DNA of 64,000 bases, from NCBI RefSeq assembly GCF_012295615.1, contig NZ_CP051183.1, positions 1,701,001-1,765,000 on the forward strand, in the 5' to 3' direction. The notes beneath the pieces are model-generated. The model saw only the letters and a list, made by a program, of their open reading frames with translations, did not search any database and had not been told where the DNA came from. Below, piece by piece: positions 55,710 to 63,424 of the stretch. The DNA comes from Bermanella marisrubri. GTDB lineage: Bacteria > Pseudomonadota > Gammaproteobacteria > Pseudomonadales > Oceanobacteraceae. The translations under genes were made by a program, and so were the position numbers. Within the stretch, counting starts at the first letter, position 1. Each line of letters begins with the position of its first letter.

Positions 55710-58700
55710 TTAATGAAACTCCCTGGCGTCTACTTTAAAGCGCTCTATCTCGCCACTAATATCAATCAGCTTCCCAGCGATAATATGAATGACATCGCCT
55801 TCACGTTCTAAAATACCTTTTATTTTTAAAATCTTAGCCGTCATGAAAGCGCTTTTTTGTGCGCGCGCTGTGCCCGACCATACGATCACATTCATATTGC
55901 CCAAGTGATCTTCAAGAGTCATAAAGGTAACACCAGCCGCTGTTCCGGGTGCCTGCTTGGCAGTGACCACACCTGCTACGGTAACCAGACTTCGGTGTGC
56001 TTTATTTTTTAGTTGATCCGATGTTGTAATGCCTTGAAGCAGCCCTGACTCAAGTAATAGCTGTAGTGGATGCTTGCCGAGTGTTAGGCCTGTAGCTGCA
56101 TAATCTTCAACAAGATTTTCATATTCACTGGGTTCACTGTTTAGATGATAGTGGTTGCATTGCTCTTTAAGCAGAGGCAACGCATATTCTTGATTGCTAA
56201 GTTGCCAGCGTGTTTCAAAGCGATTCCCCGAAATGGCTTGCAATGCATTGGCACTGGCCAAGCTTTCTAAATCCTTGCGCGTCATGTGCAGGGATATGAG
56301 CTCTTGAGTGTGCTGATACCCCTTGCTAGGTCGCTGTTTTATTATTTCCTGTGCTGCACTTTCGCTAAGGCCTGAAATCATATGTAAGCCCAGTCTCATC
56401 TTTCTATCTTCAATGATATGCTCATACTGGGAGTGATTGACGCAGGTAGGCAGGATGTGAATACCATGTCGCTTTGCATCCTGGATTAACTGAGAGGCGC
56501 TATAAAACCCCATAGGTAAGCTATTTAACAGGGCCGCATAAAACTCCAGTGGATAATAATATTTAAGCCAAGCTGAGACATAAGCTAATACCGCAAATGA
56601 AGCACTATGGCTTTCAGGAAAGCCATATTCACCAAACCCGCAGATTTGCATATAAACCCGCTCTGCAAACTCGGCTTCATAGCCACGTTTTTGCATGCCG
56701 TTAATGAGCTTATCCCTAAAGGGTTTTAATTTTCCGGTCTTTTTCCAGCTGGCCATGGCACGACGTAATTGATCTGCTTCACCACCACTAAATCCTGCGG
56801 CCACCATAGCAAGTTTAATGACTTGCTCCTGGAAAATAGGTACGCCCAATGTACGAGACAAAACCGCTTCAACCTCTTTTGAGGGGTAGTCTATGGACTC
56901 TTCTCCATTCCGTCGTTTTAAAAACGGATGCACCATATCCCCTTGGATTGGACCCGGTCTTACAATAGCAATTTGAATAACTAAGTCGTAATAGCATGCG
57001 GGTTTTAGGCGCGGCAGCATGCTCATTTGTGCGCGGGATTCAATTTGAAAAACACCCACGGTATCCGCTTGCTGAATCATCTTGTAAACATCAGGGTCGT
57101 CTCCTAATGCGGTGATATGAGCAATCGATAATGACTGTTTGTGTTGCTGCTGAATAAGTGAAAACGCCTTGCGTATGGCGGTTAACATGCCTAGTGCTAA
57201 TACATCGACCTTTAGTAAGCCAAGGCTTTCTAAATCATCTTTATCCCATTGAATAACGGTACGAGCTTCCATGGCTGCATTTTCTACGGGGACTAATTCA
57301 TAAAGTGGGCCGCGGGATATGACAAAGCCGCCTACGTGTTGCGATAGATGACGAGGAAAGCCTAAGATTTCATTGACTAAGTGAATGAATTGCTGGCCCT
57401 TGTAAGATTCAGGATTTAGGCCCAATTCCATGATTTGGCTTTGCCAGTTTAAACTGCGGTCTCGGCGAAAAATATTTTTGATAAAAAAGTCCAGCTGACT
57501 TTCGTGTAGGCCGAGCGCTTTGCCGACATCGCGAATGGCCATCTTTAATCGATAGCTGATAACCGTCGCAGCGAGGGCGGTGCGTTCTCTTCCGTATTTT
57601 CCATAAATGTATTGAATGACTTCTTCGCGACGCTCGTGCTCAAAGTCCACATCGATATCCGGTGGTTCGTCGCGCTCTTTACTGATAAAACGCTCAAACA
57701 AAACACTGATTTGTCGCGGATCCACTGATGTGATTTCTAAGCAGTAGCAAACAACCGAATTGGCAGCAGAGCCTCTACCTTGAAAAAGTATTTTTTGTCG
57801 CTTGGCGAACATGACTAGATCATGAATGGTCAAAAAATAATAAGGGTATTTCAGCTCTTCGATTAATGTGAGTTCTTTATCAATGGTTTGCTGTATATCA
57901 CTGGGCACGCCTTCAGGAAATCGCAATTGACTGCCATGCTTTACCAAGTCACGAAGATGTTCCATAGCACTCTTATTATCAGGTACTAGCTCGGCAGGGT
58001 ATTCATAGCGCAGTTCGGATAAATCAAATGTGCAGCGTTCCGCAATGCGTATGCTTTCTTGAATCCATTCAGGTTTGTATAGCTTTGCAATTTTACTGAT
58101 AGGGCGCAAAGCACGCTCTGTATTGCTCAGCCTTCCGTCTTGGCAATCTTCAACTGTGGTTTTGTGTCGAATGGCGGTTAAAACATGATGCAGTGATTGT
58201 CGATTCGGGCTATGCATCAGAACACCACCGCAGGCAACTATGGGTAAATCAGATGTTTTTGATAGAGTATTGCAGTATTGAATATGCTCAGCATCATTGC
58301 TTTCTAAATGACGCATGCAGGCAATCCAGCTACGGCCTTTATGGTATTTGTTTAACCATTGTGCCCAATAATCGTTCTTCATTTCACTTGCATTGTTGTT
58401 GCTAGAGTTGGGTAGCCATAGGCAAAGACAATGCTTGATGGACATGAGATCCCAGCGATCCAAATGATACTGTCCTTTTTCGCTGCGTCGTCTTGCGTTG
58501 CTGATGATTCGACAGAGTTCGGCATAGGCATCTCTATTGGGACAGAGCAGTACAATGTGGAAATCATCTAAAATAAAATAACTACCAACGATTAGCTTGA
58601 TGGACAGGCTGTGTTCTTTGATAGCGGTATGCGCCCGTACAACTCCGGCAACAGAGCATTCGTCGGTAATGGCGATGGCGTTATATTCTAAGAATTCCGC

Positions 58701-58781
58701 TTGCACCGCCAACTCTTCAGGGTGAGAAGCGCCCTGCAAGAATGAGAAGTTACTCTGACAAAAAAGCTCTGCATAAGACAT
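55710..58781 (-). CDS. dnaE2: error-prone DNA polymerase DnaE2 (ImuC)
   Basis: A 1023-residue, C-family polymerase for mutagenic repair synthesis. The PHP domain lies at residues 1-200. Catalytic Asp residues are visible in PPDIDVDFEHERREE (near residue 376) and KVDVLALGML (near residue 525). A helix-hairpin-helix region and an OB fold (TVAGVVTAKQAPGTAAGVTFMTLED) are at the C-terminus. It starts at the imuB stop (TAATG) and is the last gene of the imuA-imuB-dnaE2 cassette. It depends on ImuA and ImuB in other bacteria. Confidence 0.95.
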   Translation of the reverse strand: MSYAELFCQSNFSFLQGASHPEELAVQAEFLEYNAIAITDECSVAGVVRAHTAIKEHSLSIKLIVGSYFILDDFHIVLLCPNRDAYAELCRIISNARRRSEKGQYHLDRWDLMSIKHCLCLWLPNSSNNNASEMKNDYWAQWLNKYHKGRSWIACMRHLESNDAEHIQYCNTLSKTSDLPIVACGGVLMHSPNRQSLHHVLTAIRHKTTVEDCQDGRLSNTERALRPISKIAKLYKPEWIQESIRIAERCTFDLSELRYEYPAELVPDNKSAMEHLRDLVKHGSQLRFPEGVPSDIQQTIDKELTLIEELKYPYYFLTIHDLVMFAKRQKILFQGRGSAANSVVCYCLEITSVDPRQISVLFERFISKERDEPPDIDVDFEHERREEVIQYIYGKYGRERTALAATVISYRLKMAIRDVGKALGLHESQLDFFIKNIFRRDRSLNWQSQIMELGLNPESYKGQQFIHLVNEILGFPRHLSQHVGGFVISRGPLYELVPVENAAMEARTVIQWDKDDLESLGLLKVDVLALGMLTAIRKAFSLIQQQHKQSLSIAHITALGDDPDVYKMIQQADTVGVFQIESRAQMSMLPRLKPACYYDLVIQIAIVRPGPIQGDMVHPFLKRRNGEESIDYPSKEVEAVLSRTLGVPIFQEQVIKLAMVAAGFSGGEADQLRRAMASWKKTGKLKPFRDKLINGMQKRGYEAEFAERVYMQICGFGEYGFPESHSASFAVLAYVSAWLKYYYPLEFYAALLNSLPMGFYSASQLIQDAKRHGIHILPTCVNHSQYEHIIEDRKMRLGLHMISGLSESAAQEIIKQRPSKGYQHTQELISLHMTRKDLESLASANALQAISGNRFETRWQLSNQEYALPLLKEQCNHYHLNSEPSEYENLVEDYAATGLTLGKHPLQLLLESGLLQGITTSDQLKNKAHRSLVTVAGVVTAKQAPGTAAGVTFMTLEDHLGNMNVIVWSGTARAQKSAFMTAKILKIKGILEREGDVIHIIAGKLIDISGEIERFKVDAREFH

Positions 58782-60223
58782 TAGCTAAACCACCCATGGA
58801 CGAACCACTGTTTGTCTGGTGTTTTAAATACCCATAGCCATTGACCTGATTCGTTACGCGCAATGAAATAATCGCGTTGAATAGGTTGGTTATCCCACCA
58901 GCCTGTAACGATTCGTTCTACTGGGCTATGCAAGGCCACGGCTTCTTGCAGTGGTTGAGGTTGAGGCAACATAAAGCTTGGACGAAGCAGTGAGTGCTTT
59001 TTGTTGGATATGGTGGCTTCAAATTTTACTTGTGACATGCAGTCGGCATTGGACGATACCTTGGTATATTCGAACTCCCGCTCAGGACGCTCGTCATTGT
59101 TTAAACGAATGCCTAAAACCCGATCATCCCCTAACTTGATTTTAAGGTGACTAATTAATTCGTTTTCACTCATAGCATTTTGTTTTTTAGAAAACAAATC
59201 CCCGCGGGCCGATTGCTGAGTACTTTGTTTATTTGCCGTTAAGGTAATGCCAATAACAGGATGCTTCAGTTTTAGGTTTTCAAACTTAATAGCACAAAGC
59301 GACTGCCATTTTTCGGCTAGCGTAATGGGTTCGGCAGAAGCAATCTGTTCGATCGTAGCTTTTTCTTCTCGGTGCTCTAGCTGCAATGTGATTTCTGAAC
59401 AACGGGCGTTGTTCTGCTGTAAGAAATACTGCAAACGCAGTAATAGGCGTTGCAGCGGTTTGATCAAATACTGGCTATTGCTGATTTCATAAGCCAGCTC
59501 CACATATTCCTGGAATTGCTTGTTGGGGATGTAAAATTGAATGGGGTCTTGAATTTCACCTAATAACTTTTGCAAATAAATCGCCAATTCATGACCAAAG
59601 CGTTTAGCCAGTTCGGCGCGGGGAATTTTGGCAATATCGGCAACGGTGTTCAGGCCTAAACGTGAAAGTTTAAAGCGCGTTTTGGCATGGATGTCGGCGT
59701 CACTTAGGGATTTGCTTAAAGCAATCTGCTTAAGCTTTTTGGTATCCATGGATATCTGAGGTCTCGGCTGAGTCTGTGTTCTTGCTAGCAAGCGAGCGGC
59801 CAATGGCGTCACACCCATGGCGCTATGGACTTGTGCATGGCAGTGAGCAAGTTGCTGCTGTACGGCATGCCAGTAATGCTTTAAGTCACTGTATAAATGC
59901 AGCATGGAATCCACCCTCAATACAATGCCATTGGGTGGGTAAAGACCAATATCAGCCGTGACACTGTATAGCCAACGGGCAATGCGTTTTAAGTGTTTGC
60001 TCTCTTTTTCCTCATCATAAATCAGCACCTGAATGTCATGGCAAAGCGAAGCCGCTGTGGCCAACCCCATGCCTATCTTTAACTCTTTTTCTAAGGCGAC
60101 AGAGTTTAGTTGCACAATTTTATGGTGCTGTTCGCTCACCATAATGACGGCTTGATCCGGATCTTGAACATCAAGCAGATCGCATAAAAGTGCAGGGAAG
60201 TGCAGGTATAACCACAAGCTCAT
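58781..60223 (-). CDS. imuB: ImuB, inactive Y-family polymerase homologue
   Basis: A 480-residue protein with the Y-family fold but without the acidic metal ligands of active polymerases: the first strand reads LYLHFPALLCDLL, where an active enzyme has the Asp-x-Asp-type start. ImuB acts as the hub of the mutasome, joining ImuA, DnaE2 and the beta clamp. The QAVIMVSEQ, GMGLATAAS and TRFKLSRLGLNTVADIAKIP segments match the family. It overlaps imuA by 4 nt (ATGA) and dnaE2 by one base. Confidence 0.93.
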   Translation of the reverse strand: MSLWLYLHFPALLCDLLDVQDPDQAVIMVSEQHHKIVQLNSVALEKELKIGMGLATAASLCHDIQVLIYDEEKESKHLKRIARWLYSVTADIGLYPPNGIVLRVDSMLHLYSDLKHYWHAVQQQLAHCHAQVHSAMGVTPLAARLLARTQTQPRPQISMDTKKLKQIALSKSLSDADIHAKTRFKLSRLGLNTVADIAKIPRAELAKRFGHELAIYLQKLLGEIQDPIQFYIPNKQFQEYVELAYEISNSQYLIKPLQRLLLRLQYFLQQNNARCSEITLQLEHREEKATIEQIASAEPITLAEKWQSLCAIKFENLKLKHPVIGITLTANKQSTQQSARGDLFSKKQNAMSENELISHLKIKLGDDRVLGIRLNNDERPEREFEYTKVSSNADCMSQVKFEATISNKKHSLLRPSFMLPQPQPLQEAVALHSPVERIVTGWWDNQPIQRDYFIARNESGQWLWVFKTPDKQWFVHGWFS

Positions 60224-60921
60224 GATGCATAGGCTCGCCCGTTATGCCGATGATGGTGCAAGTGCACCACATTGTCGGTGGGTTTTTCGATAGCAAGGCG
60301 AGGCCAGTGCTCGCTCATATCCAAAAAGAAAGGCTCGCTAGGAAAGCCTTGTTTGCGCTTGTGAATGCGAATATCAAGCCCAAGAGGATTGGGTTGCAAT
60401 GTAATACCCAAGTCCACGGGTAGGGGGATTTCAGATGCTTTATGCATCATCAAAAAACATCGGCTTTCGCCTTTCTCTGAGGCCAGTTTAAGGCGTTTAC
60501 TCTGTGCTATTTCAATATTGTTGGTTGGCCACGCCAAAACATTGCGACAAACACCGCTTTTAAGGCAGTTCTCCATGGCCCAAAGCATGTCTTTGTGAGA
60601 CTTAGGATGCAGCACAAGGACGTGATCAAGGTTTATACCTAAATTGCTCAAAAAAACACCACTTAAACACCCTGGTGGATTAATCAGTACGTTATACCCC
60701 TGTTCGCAATGGGTAAGAGCAGGGCTCAATAATCGCAGTTCGCCTATGGCTAGCGGACTACATACCTGCACAATACCATTGAGAGGCCATCCGCCCCGTA
60801 GGGCGCGATTCAGGCGCCTGTAGCCCGTATCCTGAAAAGCCGTATTTTCAGTGGCTTCAATGCAATGACCGCCTTGGCTAAGCCATTGTTTTTGCTTGAG
60901 TTGGTCAATGATGGAAGTCAT
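60220..60921 (-). CDS. imuA: ImuA, mutasome accessory protein
   Basis: A 233-residue RecA/SulA-like protein that heads the cassette. The start is ATG 60921, 20 nt from the LexA box. Family features are an N-terminal QLKQKQWLSQGG region, an RRLNRALRGGWPLNGIVQV segment and the RecA-like core (LLSPALTHCEQGYNVLINPPG); no complete Walker A is visible, as is usual for ImuA. It interacts with ImuB and RecA in other species. Expression is expected only after DNA damage. Confidence 0.9.
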   Translation of the reverse strand: MTSIIDQLKQKQWLSQGGHCIEATENTAFQDTGYRRLNRALRGGWPLNGIVQVCSPLAIGELRLLSPALTHCEQGYNVLINPPGCLSGVFLSNLGINLDHVLVLHPKSHKDMLWAMENCLKSGVCRNVLAWPTNNIEIAQSKRLKLASEKGESRCFLMMHKASEIPLPVDLGITLQPNPLGLDIRIHKRKQGFPSEPFFLDMSEHWPRLAIEKPTDNVVHLHHHRHNGRAYAS

Positions 60922-60938
60922 GGTGTTTTACATACTCG

Positions 60939-60960
60939 ATACTGTATATATATACAGTAT
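60939..60960. promoter_or_regulatory. LexA-binding SOS box in front of imuA
   Basis: A perfect 22-bp palindrome whose core, 60942-60957, matches the gammaproteobacterial consensus CTGT-N8-ACAG with an alternating TA centre. It lies about 20 nt upstream of imuA on the minus strand, where it would overlap the promoter and block transcription until LexA is cleaved. Confidence 0.92.
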
Positions 60961-61355
60961 ATAAAACTCCAAGATAGAAGCAAACATGGAAGTGGGCTTG
61001 GAAGAAAATGGAATAAGAGGGCTGGATAGTATTGGTTTTATATAGCTATTCAGAGGCTGCTTATTTTCTGGTTTTCTCTGTTTATGCTGTGGTGATATGT
61101 CTGTCGATAGTCACGAGTGATCGTCTATAGTGGTTTGTAGAGGTCACTTCACAAGGGGCGGCCCGCATGCTGTGTTTAGCCGTTGTTTTCAAAAGCCGGC
61201 CTGCTATGATTGAGGATGAAACAAACGCGGCAATGTAAGATGCATGTAAGTGATTGAAAAGCAAGGAAAATCTGTCATTTCATCAAATCTGCATATAAAT
61301 TATTAACAGCACCCAAGCCGTATAACACGCTATCAACTAAAAATAAGAGTTTGAC
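60961..61355. other. 395-bp gap between the SOS operon and the accessory pair
   Basis: No supportable gene. It is A/T-rich near 61200-61350 and carries the 5' region of the nucleotidyltransferase gene. A CCCGCATGCTGTG stretch and short repeats are present but no clear integrase, IS ends or tRNA. Confidence 0.6.
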
Positions 61356-61799
61356 ATGGAAGAAGAACCCATATTAGAGCCTGGACTGCACGACTTTCAG
61401 TTAGACGAGATTGGAAATCACTTTCTCAAAGACTTTGTCAGTTCGACGACAAGGGCTCCGCTGATTGCTAGTCTTAAAGCTTACGCAAAACACTTTTCGG
61501 ATTTGGGCACTACCGTCGAACTATGGATAGATGGCTCTTTTACAACGAAAAAGGTAAATCCGAATGACATTGACTTGGTTGTGTTTTCACCTGAAGCGGA
61601 AGTGAACGCATTACCACCAGAAAAGCAAAGGCTGATGGCTGCTCTGGTAGATCAGCCGACAGTCAAAAAGACGTTTGGGCTAGACGTTTATTTTTGCACA
61701 GCCGAAGACCTTCAGAGACGGAGTTACTGGCGTGGTTGGTTTGGCTTTGACAGAAATGAGAAGCCAAAAGGTATCGCACGGGTAATGGTGACCTCATGA
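61356..61799 (+). CDS. nucleotidyltransferase-fold protein (DUF6932-like)
   Basis: A 147-residue protein with a minimal nucleotidyltransferase site: Gly-Ser (WIDGSF) followed after nine residues by Asp-x-Asp (NDIDLVV), plus a third acidic residue in GLDVYF. The spacing fits the hG(S)-x9-13-DhD rule of the polymerase-beta superfamily. It overlaps the next gene by 4 nt. Small NTases paired with a second gene are frequent as toxin-antitoxin or defence modules and as integron cassettes; the family label is a tentative recognition. Confidence 0.75.
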   Translation: MEEEPILEPGLHDFQLDEIGNHFLKDFVSSTTRAPLIASLKAYAKHFSDLGTTVELWIDGSFTTKKVNPNDIDLVVFSPEAEVNALPPEKQRLMAALVDQPTVKKTFGLDVYFCTAEDLQRRSYWRGWFGFDRNEKPKGIARVMVTS

Positions 61800-62719
61800 G
61801 TGAAAAGATTAGCCAACAGAAGAAAGAGGCACGAAGACTTCTTGATGAGGCTAAGAAAAAGGCACAAGAAGGAAATTTTGCCTACCAACTTACGGCTGCT
61901 TCACTAGAAAGTCATATTGGCGAGCTTGAAAAGATCGAACTTGCTTCGAAGGTTAGCCCAGCCTTTGAAATGCTGGATTTCCGAATAAAAGCTCCAGATC
62001 TGAAAACTGGAAGTGCTCCTCTTGGGTTTGTTTCTAAGTTAACTGAAGAGGTGCGTAAGACACTTGGATATGCTGCACTGCGTTTGGTGCAAGGTGGGAT
62101 TGATCGGAAAAGAGTGCCAAAGCATCTATATGCGGATTTGGATTTGAGACTTGAAGGGCTTTTACCCGGCTCCTCGAGGTTTATAGTTTCTGCAGCAGCA
62201 GAAAGAGATTTATTAGATGATGGTTTAAGCAAAGGGGCCATCGAACGAGTTTTTTCCGTTCTTTCCTCAGAGGGCAAAGGACAAGAATTTCTCAATTCTG
62301 TTAATGATCTAGGCCCATTGGGCGCTAAGAGTTTGCGGAATTTTTTAAAGATTATACGTTCCCATGATGCTGAGGCTGACTTCACGTGGACATATTCAGG
62401 TGAGAAGGTTCTACATTGGGAAGGAAAAAAAGATGTTCTTGATTCAGTAACTGCTGCACTTGAGGTTACTAAGGTCATGGAAGAAGAGAGAGTAGTTCTC
62501 CAAGGGAAAGTAGAGCTTCTAAGTAAACGTGAGCGAATAGATTTGCGATCTGTGGAAGGAAATCTCATAAAGATACTTTATCCCAAGCGCCTATTGTCAT
62601 CTGTAAGCGAGCTACATCTTGAGCAAGAAGTAACACTTTATTGTCAAGTCACTGAAACTGAAAACCCTTTAACTAATGAATCGTCAGTCTTTTACGAACT
62701 GCTAGAAATCAGAAGTTAA
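61796..62719 (+). CDS. partner protein of the nucleotidyltransferase, unknown function
   Basis: A 307-residue protein. A Lys/Glu-rich coiled coil (residues 1-60) is followed by an alpha-rich middle (about 60-210, with RKTLGYAALRLVQGG and YADLDLRLEGLLPGSSRFIV) and a beta-rich C-terminal part (about 215-300). The ATGA overlap makes it a stoichiometric companion of the NTase. No membrane segment, helix-turn-helix or nuclease motif is apparent. Candidate second half of a defence or toxin-antitoxin unit, on context alone. Confidence 0.7.
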   Translation: MSEKISQQKKEARRLLDEAKKKAQEGNFAYQLTAASLESHIGELEKIELASKVSPAFEMLDFRIKAPDLKTGSAPLGFVSKLTEEVRKTLGYAALRLVQGGIDRKRVPKHLYADLDLRLEGLLPGSSRFIVSAAAERDLLDDGLSKGAIERVFSVLSSEGKGQEFLNSVNDLGPLGAKSLRNFLKIIRSHDAEADFTWTYSGEKVLHWEGKKDVLDSVTAALEVTKVMEEERVVLQGKVELLSKRERIDLRSVEGNLIKILYPKRLLSSVSELHLEQEVTLYCQVTETENPLTNESSVFYELLEIRS

Positions 62720-62776
62720 TAAGTGACTAAGCCGCCGGTTTGCGCTGCCGCCCCGTCCCGCTAGCTTATCCAAGGT

Positions 62777-62783
62777 GTTATGT
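62777..62783 (+). other. possible integron core site (GTTATGT)
   Basis: The heptamer resembles the GTTRRRY right end of attC recombination sites and sits between the NTase pair and the DUF1801 pseudogene, where a cassette border would be. The sequence to its left does not form a convincing attC, so this rests on position. Confidence 0.25.
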
Positions 62784-62798
62784 GAATAGGGGGTTCCA

Positions 62799-63203
62799 GT
62801 GAATAAGGTAGTCAAAGAACGCTTCGAGGAATATCCAGAAAATGCTCGCATTAGGCTAGAGGAGCTACGAAATCTAGTCTTTCAAATTGCATCTGAGCTA
62901 GAGCTTGGTGAGATTGATGAAACACTAAAGTAGGGTGAGCCTAGCTTTAGTGTAAAAACAGGCAGCCCACTAAGAATGGACTGGAAGCTGAAATCGCCCA
63001 GCAATTATTACCTGTTCTTCAATTGCCAAACTAAGTTAGTCGATATATTTCGAGAACTGTATGGTGAAGAACTGGTGTTTCAAGGAAATAGAGCTATAGT
63101 TCTATCCTTATCGAAACCGCTGCCAGAAACAGCAATCAAGTCCTGTTTAGAGTTGGCTTTGGCCTATCAGCAGTGTAAAAATTTGCCTCTTTTGGGTGCT
63201 TGA
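62799..63203 (+). pseudogene. DUF1801-family gene with one internal nonsense codon
   Basis: GTG at 62799 opens a frame that runs 44 codons to TAG at 62931-62933. It then continues in the same frame for 89 more codons to the stop at 63201-63203. The amino-acid sequence across the stop is continuous (TLK-stop-GEPSFSV), and DUF1801 proteins have Trp here (LKWGEPSF), so the change is TGG to TAG. Residues beyond, including RMDWKLKSPSNYYLFF and LFRELYGEE-like text, match the family. DUF1801 proteins are typical cargo of marine integron cassettes. Confidence 0.82.
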
Positions 63204-63214
63204 AGCAATTCATG

Positions 63215-63256
63215 TAAAAAAGCGTTTAAGGGGGTCGCCTTAACGCGGGGTTATGC
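63215..63256 (+). other. attC-like hairpin ending in GTTATGC
   Basis: Arms GCGTTTAAGG (63222-63231) and CCTTAACGC (63238-63246) pair with one extrahelical T and are followed by GGG and the core-site-like GTTATGC (63250-63256). A short imperfect stem with an unpaired base plus a GTTRRRY-like end is the attC plan. The left core site (RYYYAAC) is not recognisable, so the site may be decayed. Confidence 0.4.
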
Positions 63257-63271
63257 GCAAAAGGAGGACTG

Positions 63272-63376
63272 GTGCATCGTTTAGCAGTCCCATGGATAGT
63301 GGCGTTACTTAGAGATATGGATATTCCTTTTTTGGTCTGTGGAGGACTTGCCGCAAGGGGATATGGCTCTGATCGC
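63272..63376 (+). pseudogene. truncated nucleotidyltransferase gene (5' fragment)
   Basis: GTG at 63272 follows a perfect AAGGAGG site. The 35 codons that follow look like the start of a small NTase (IPFLVCGGLAARGYGSDR, with the first Gly-Gly motif), after which the family likeness stops abruptly at about 63376. The frame then runs into the efflux-gene terminator and coding sequence. The downstream Asp-x-Asp half is missing, so it has been cut off, probably by the event that joined the island to the efflux locus. Confidence 0.65.
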
Positions 63377-63384
63377 AATAAAAT

Positions 63385-63406
63385 AAAGCCCGCATTTGCG
63401 GGCTTT
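63385..63406. terminator. terminator after the metal-type RND gene
   Basis: Perfect AAAGCCCGC-ATTT-GCGGGCTTT hairpin; on the minus strand it is followed by ATTTTATT, 19 nt past the stop of the transporter gene. Confidence 0.8.
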
Positions 63407-63424
63407 TGTATTTCTAAATGCAAT

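Noticed and set aside
61912-62568. Long minus-strand reading frame (218 codons) opposite the NTase partner
   Set aside because: It is serine/proline/arginine-rich shadow sequence opposite a better-supported, translationally coupled plus-strand gene.
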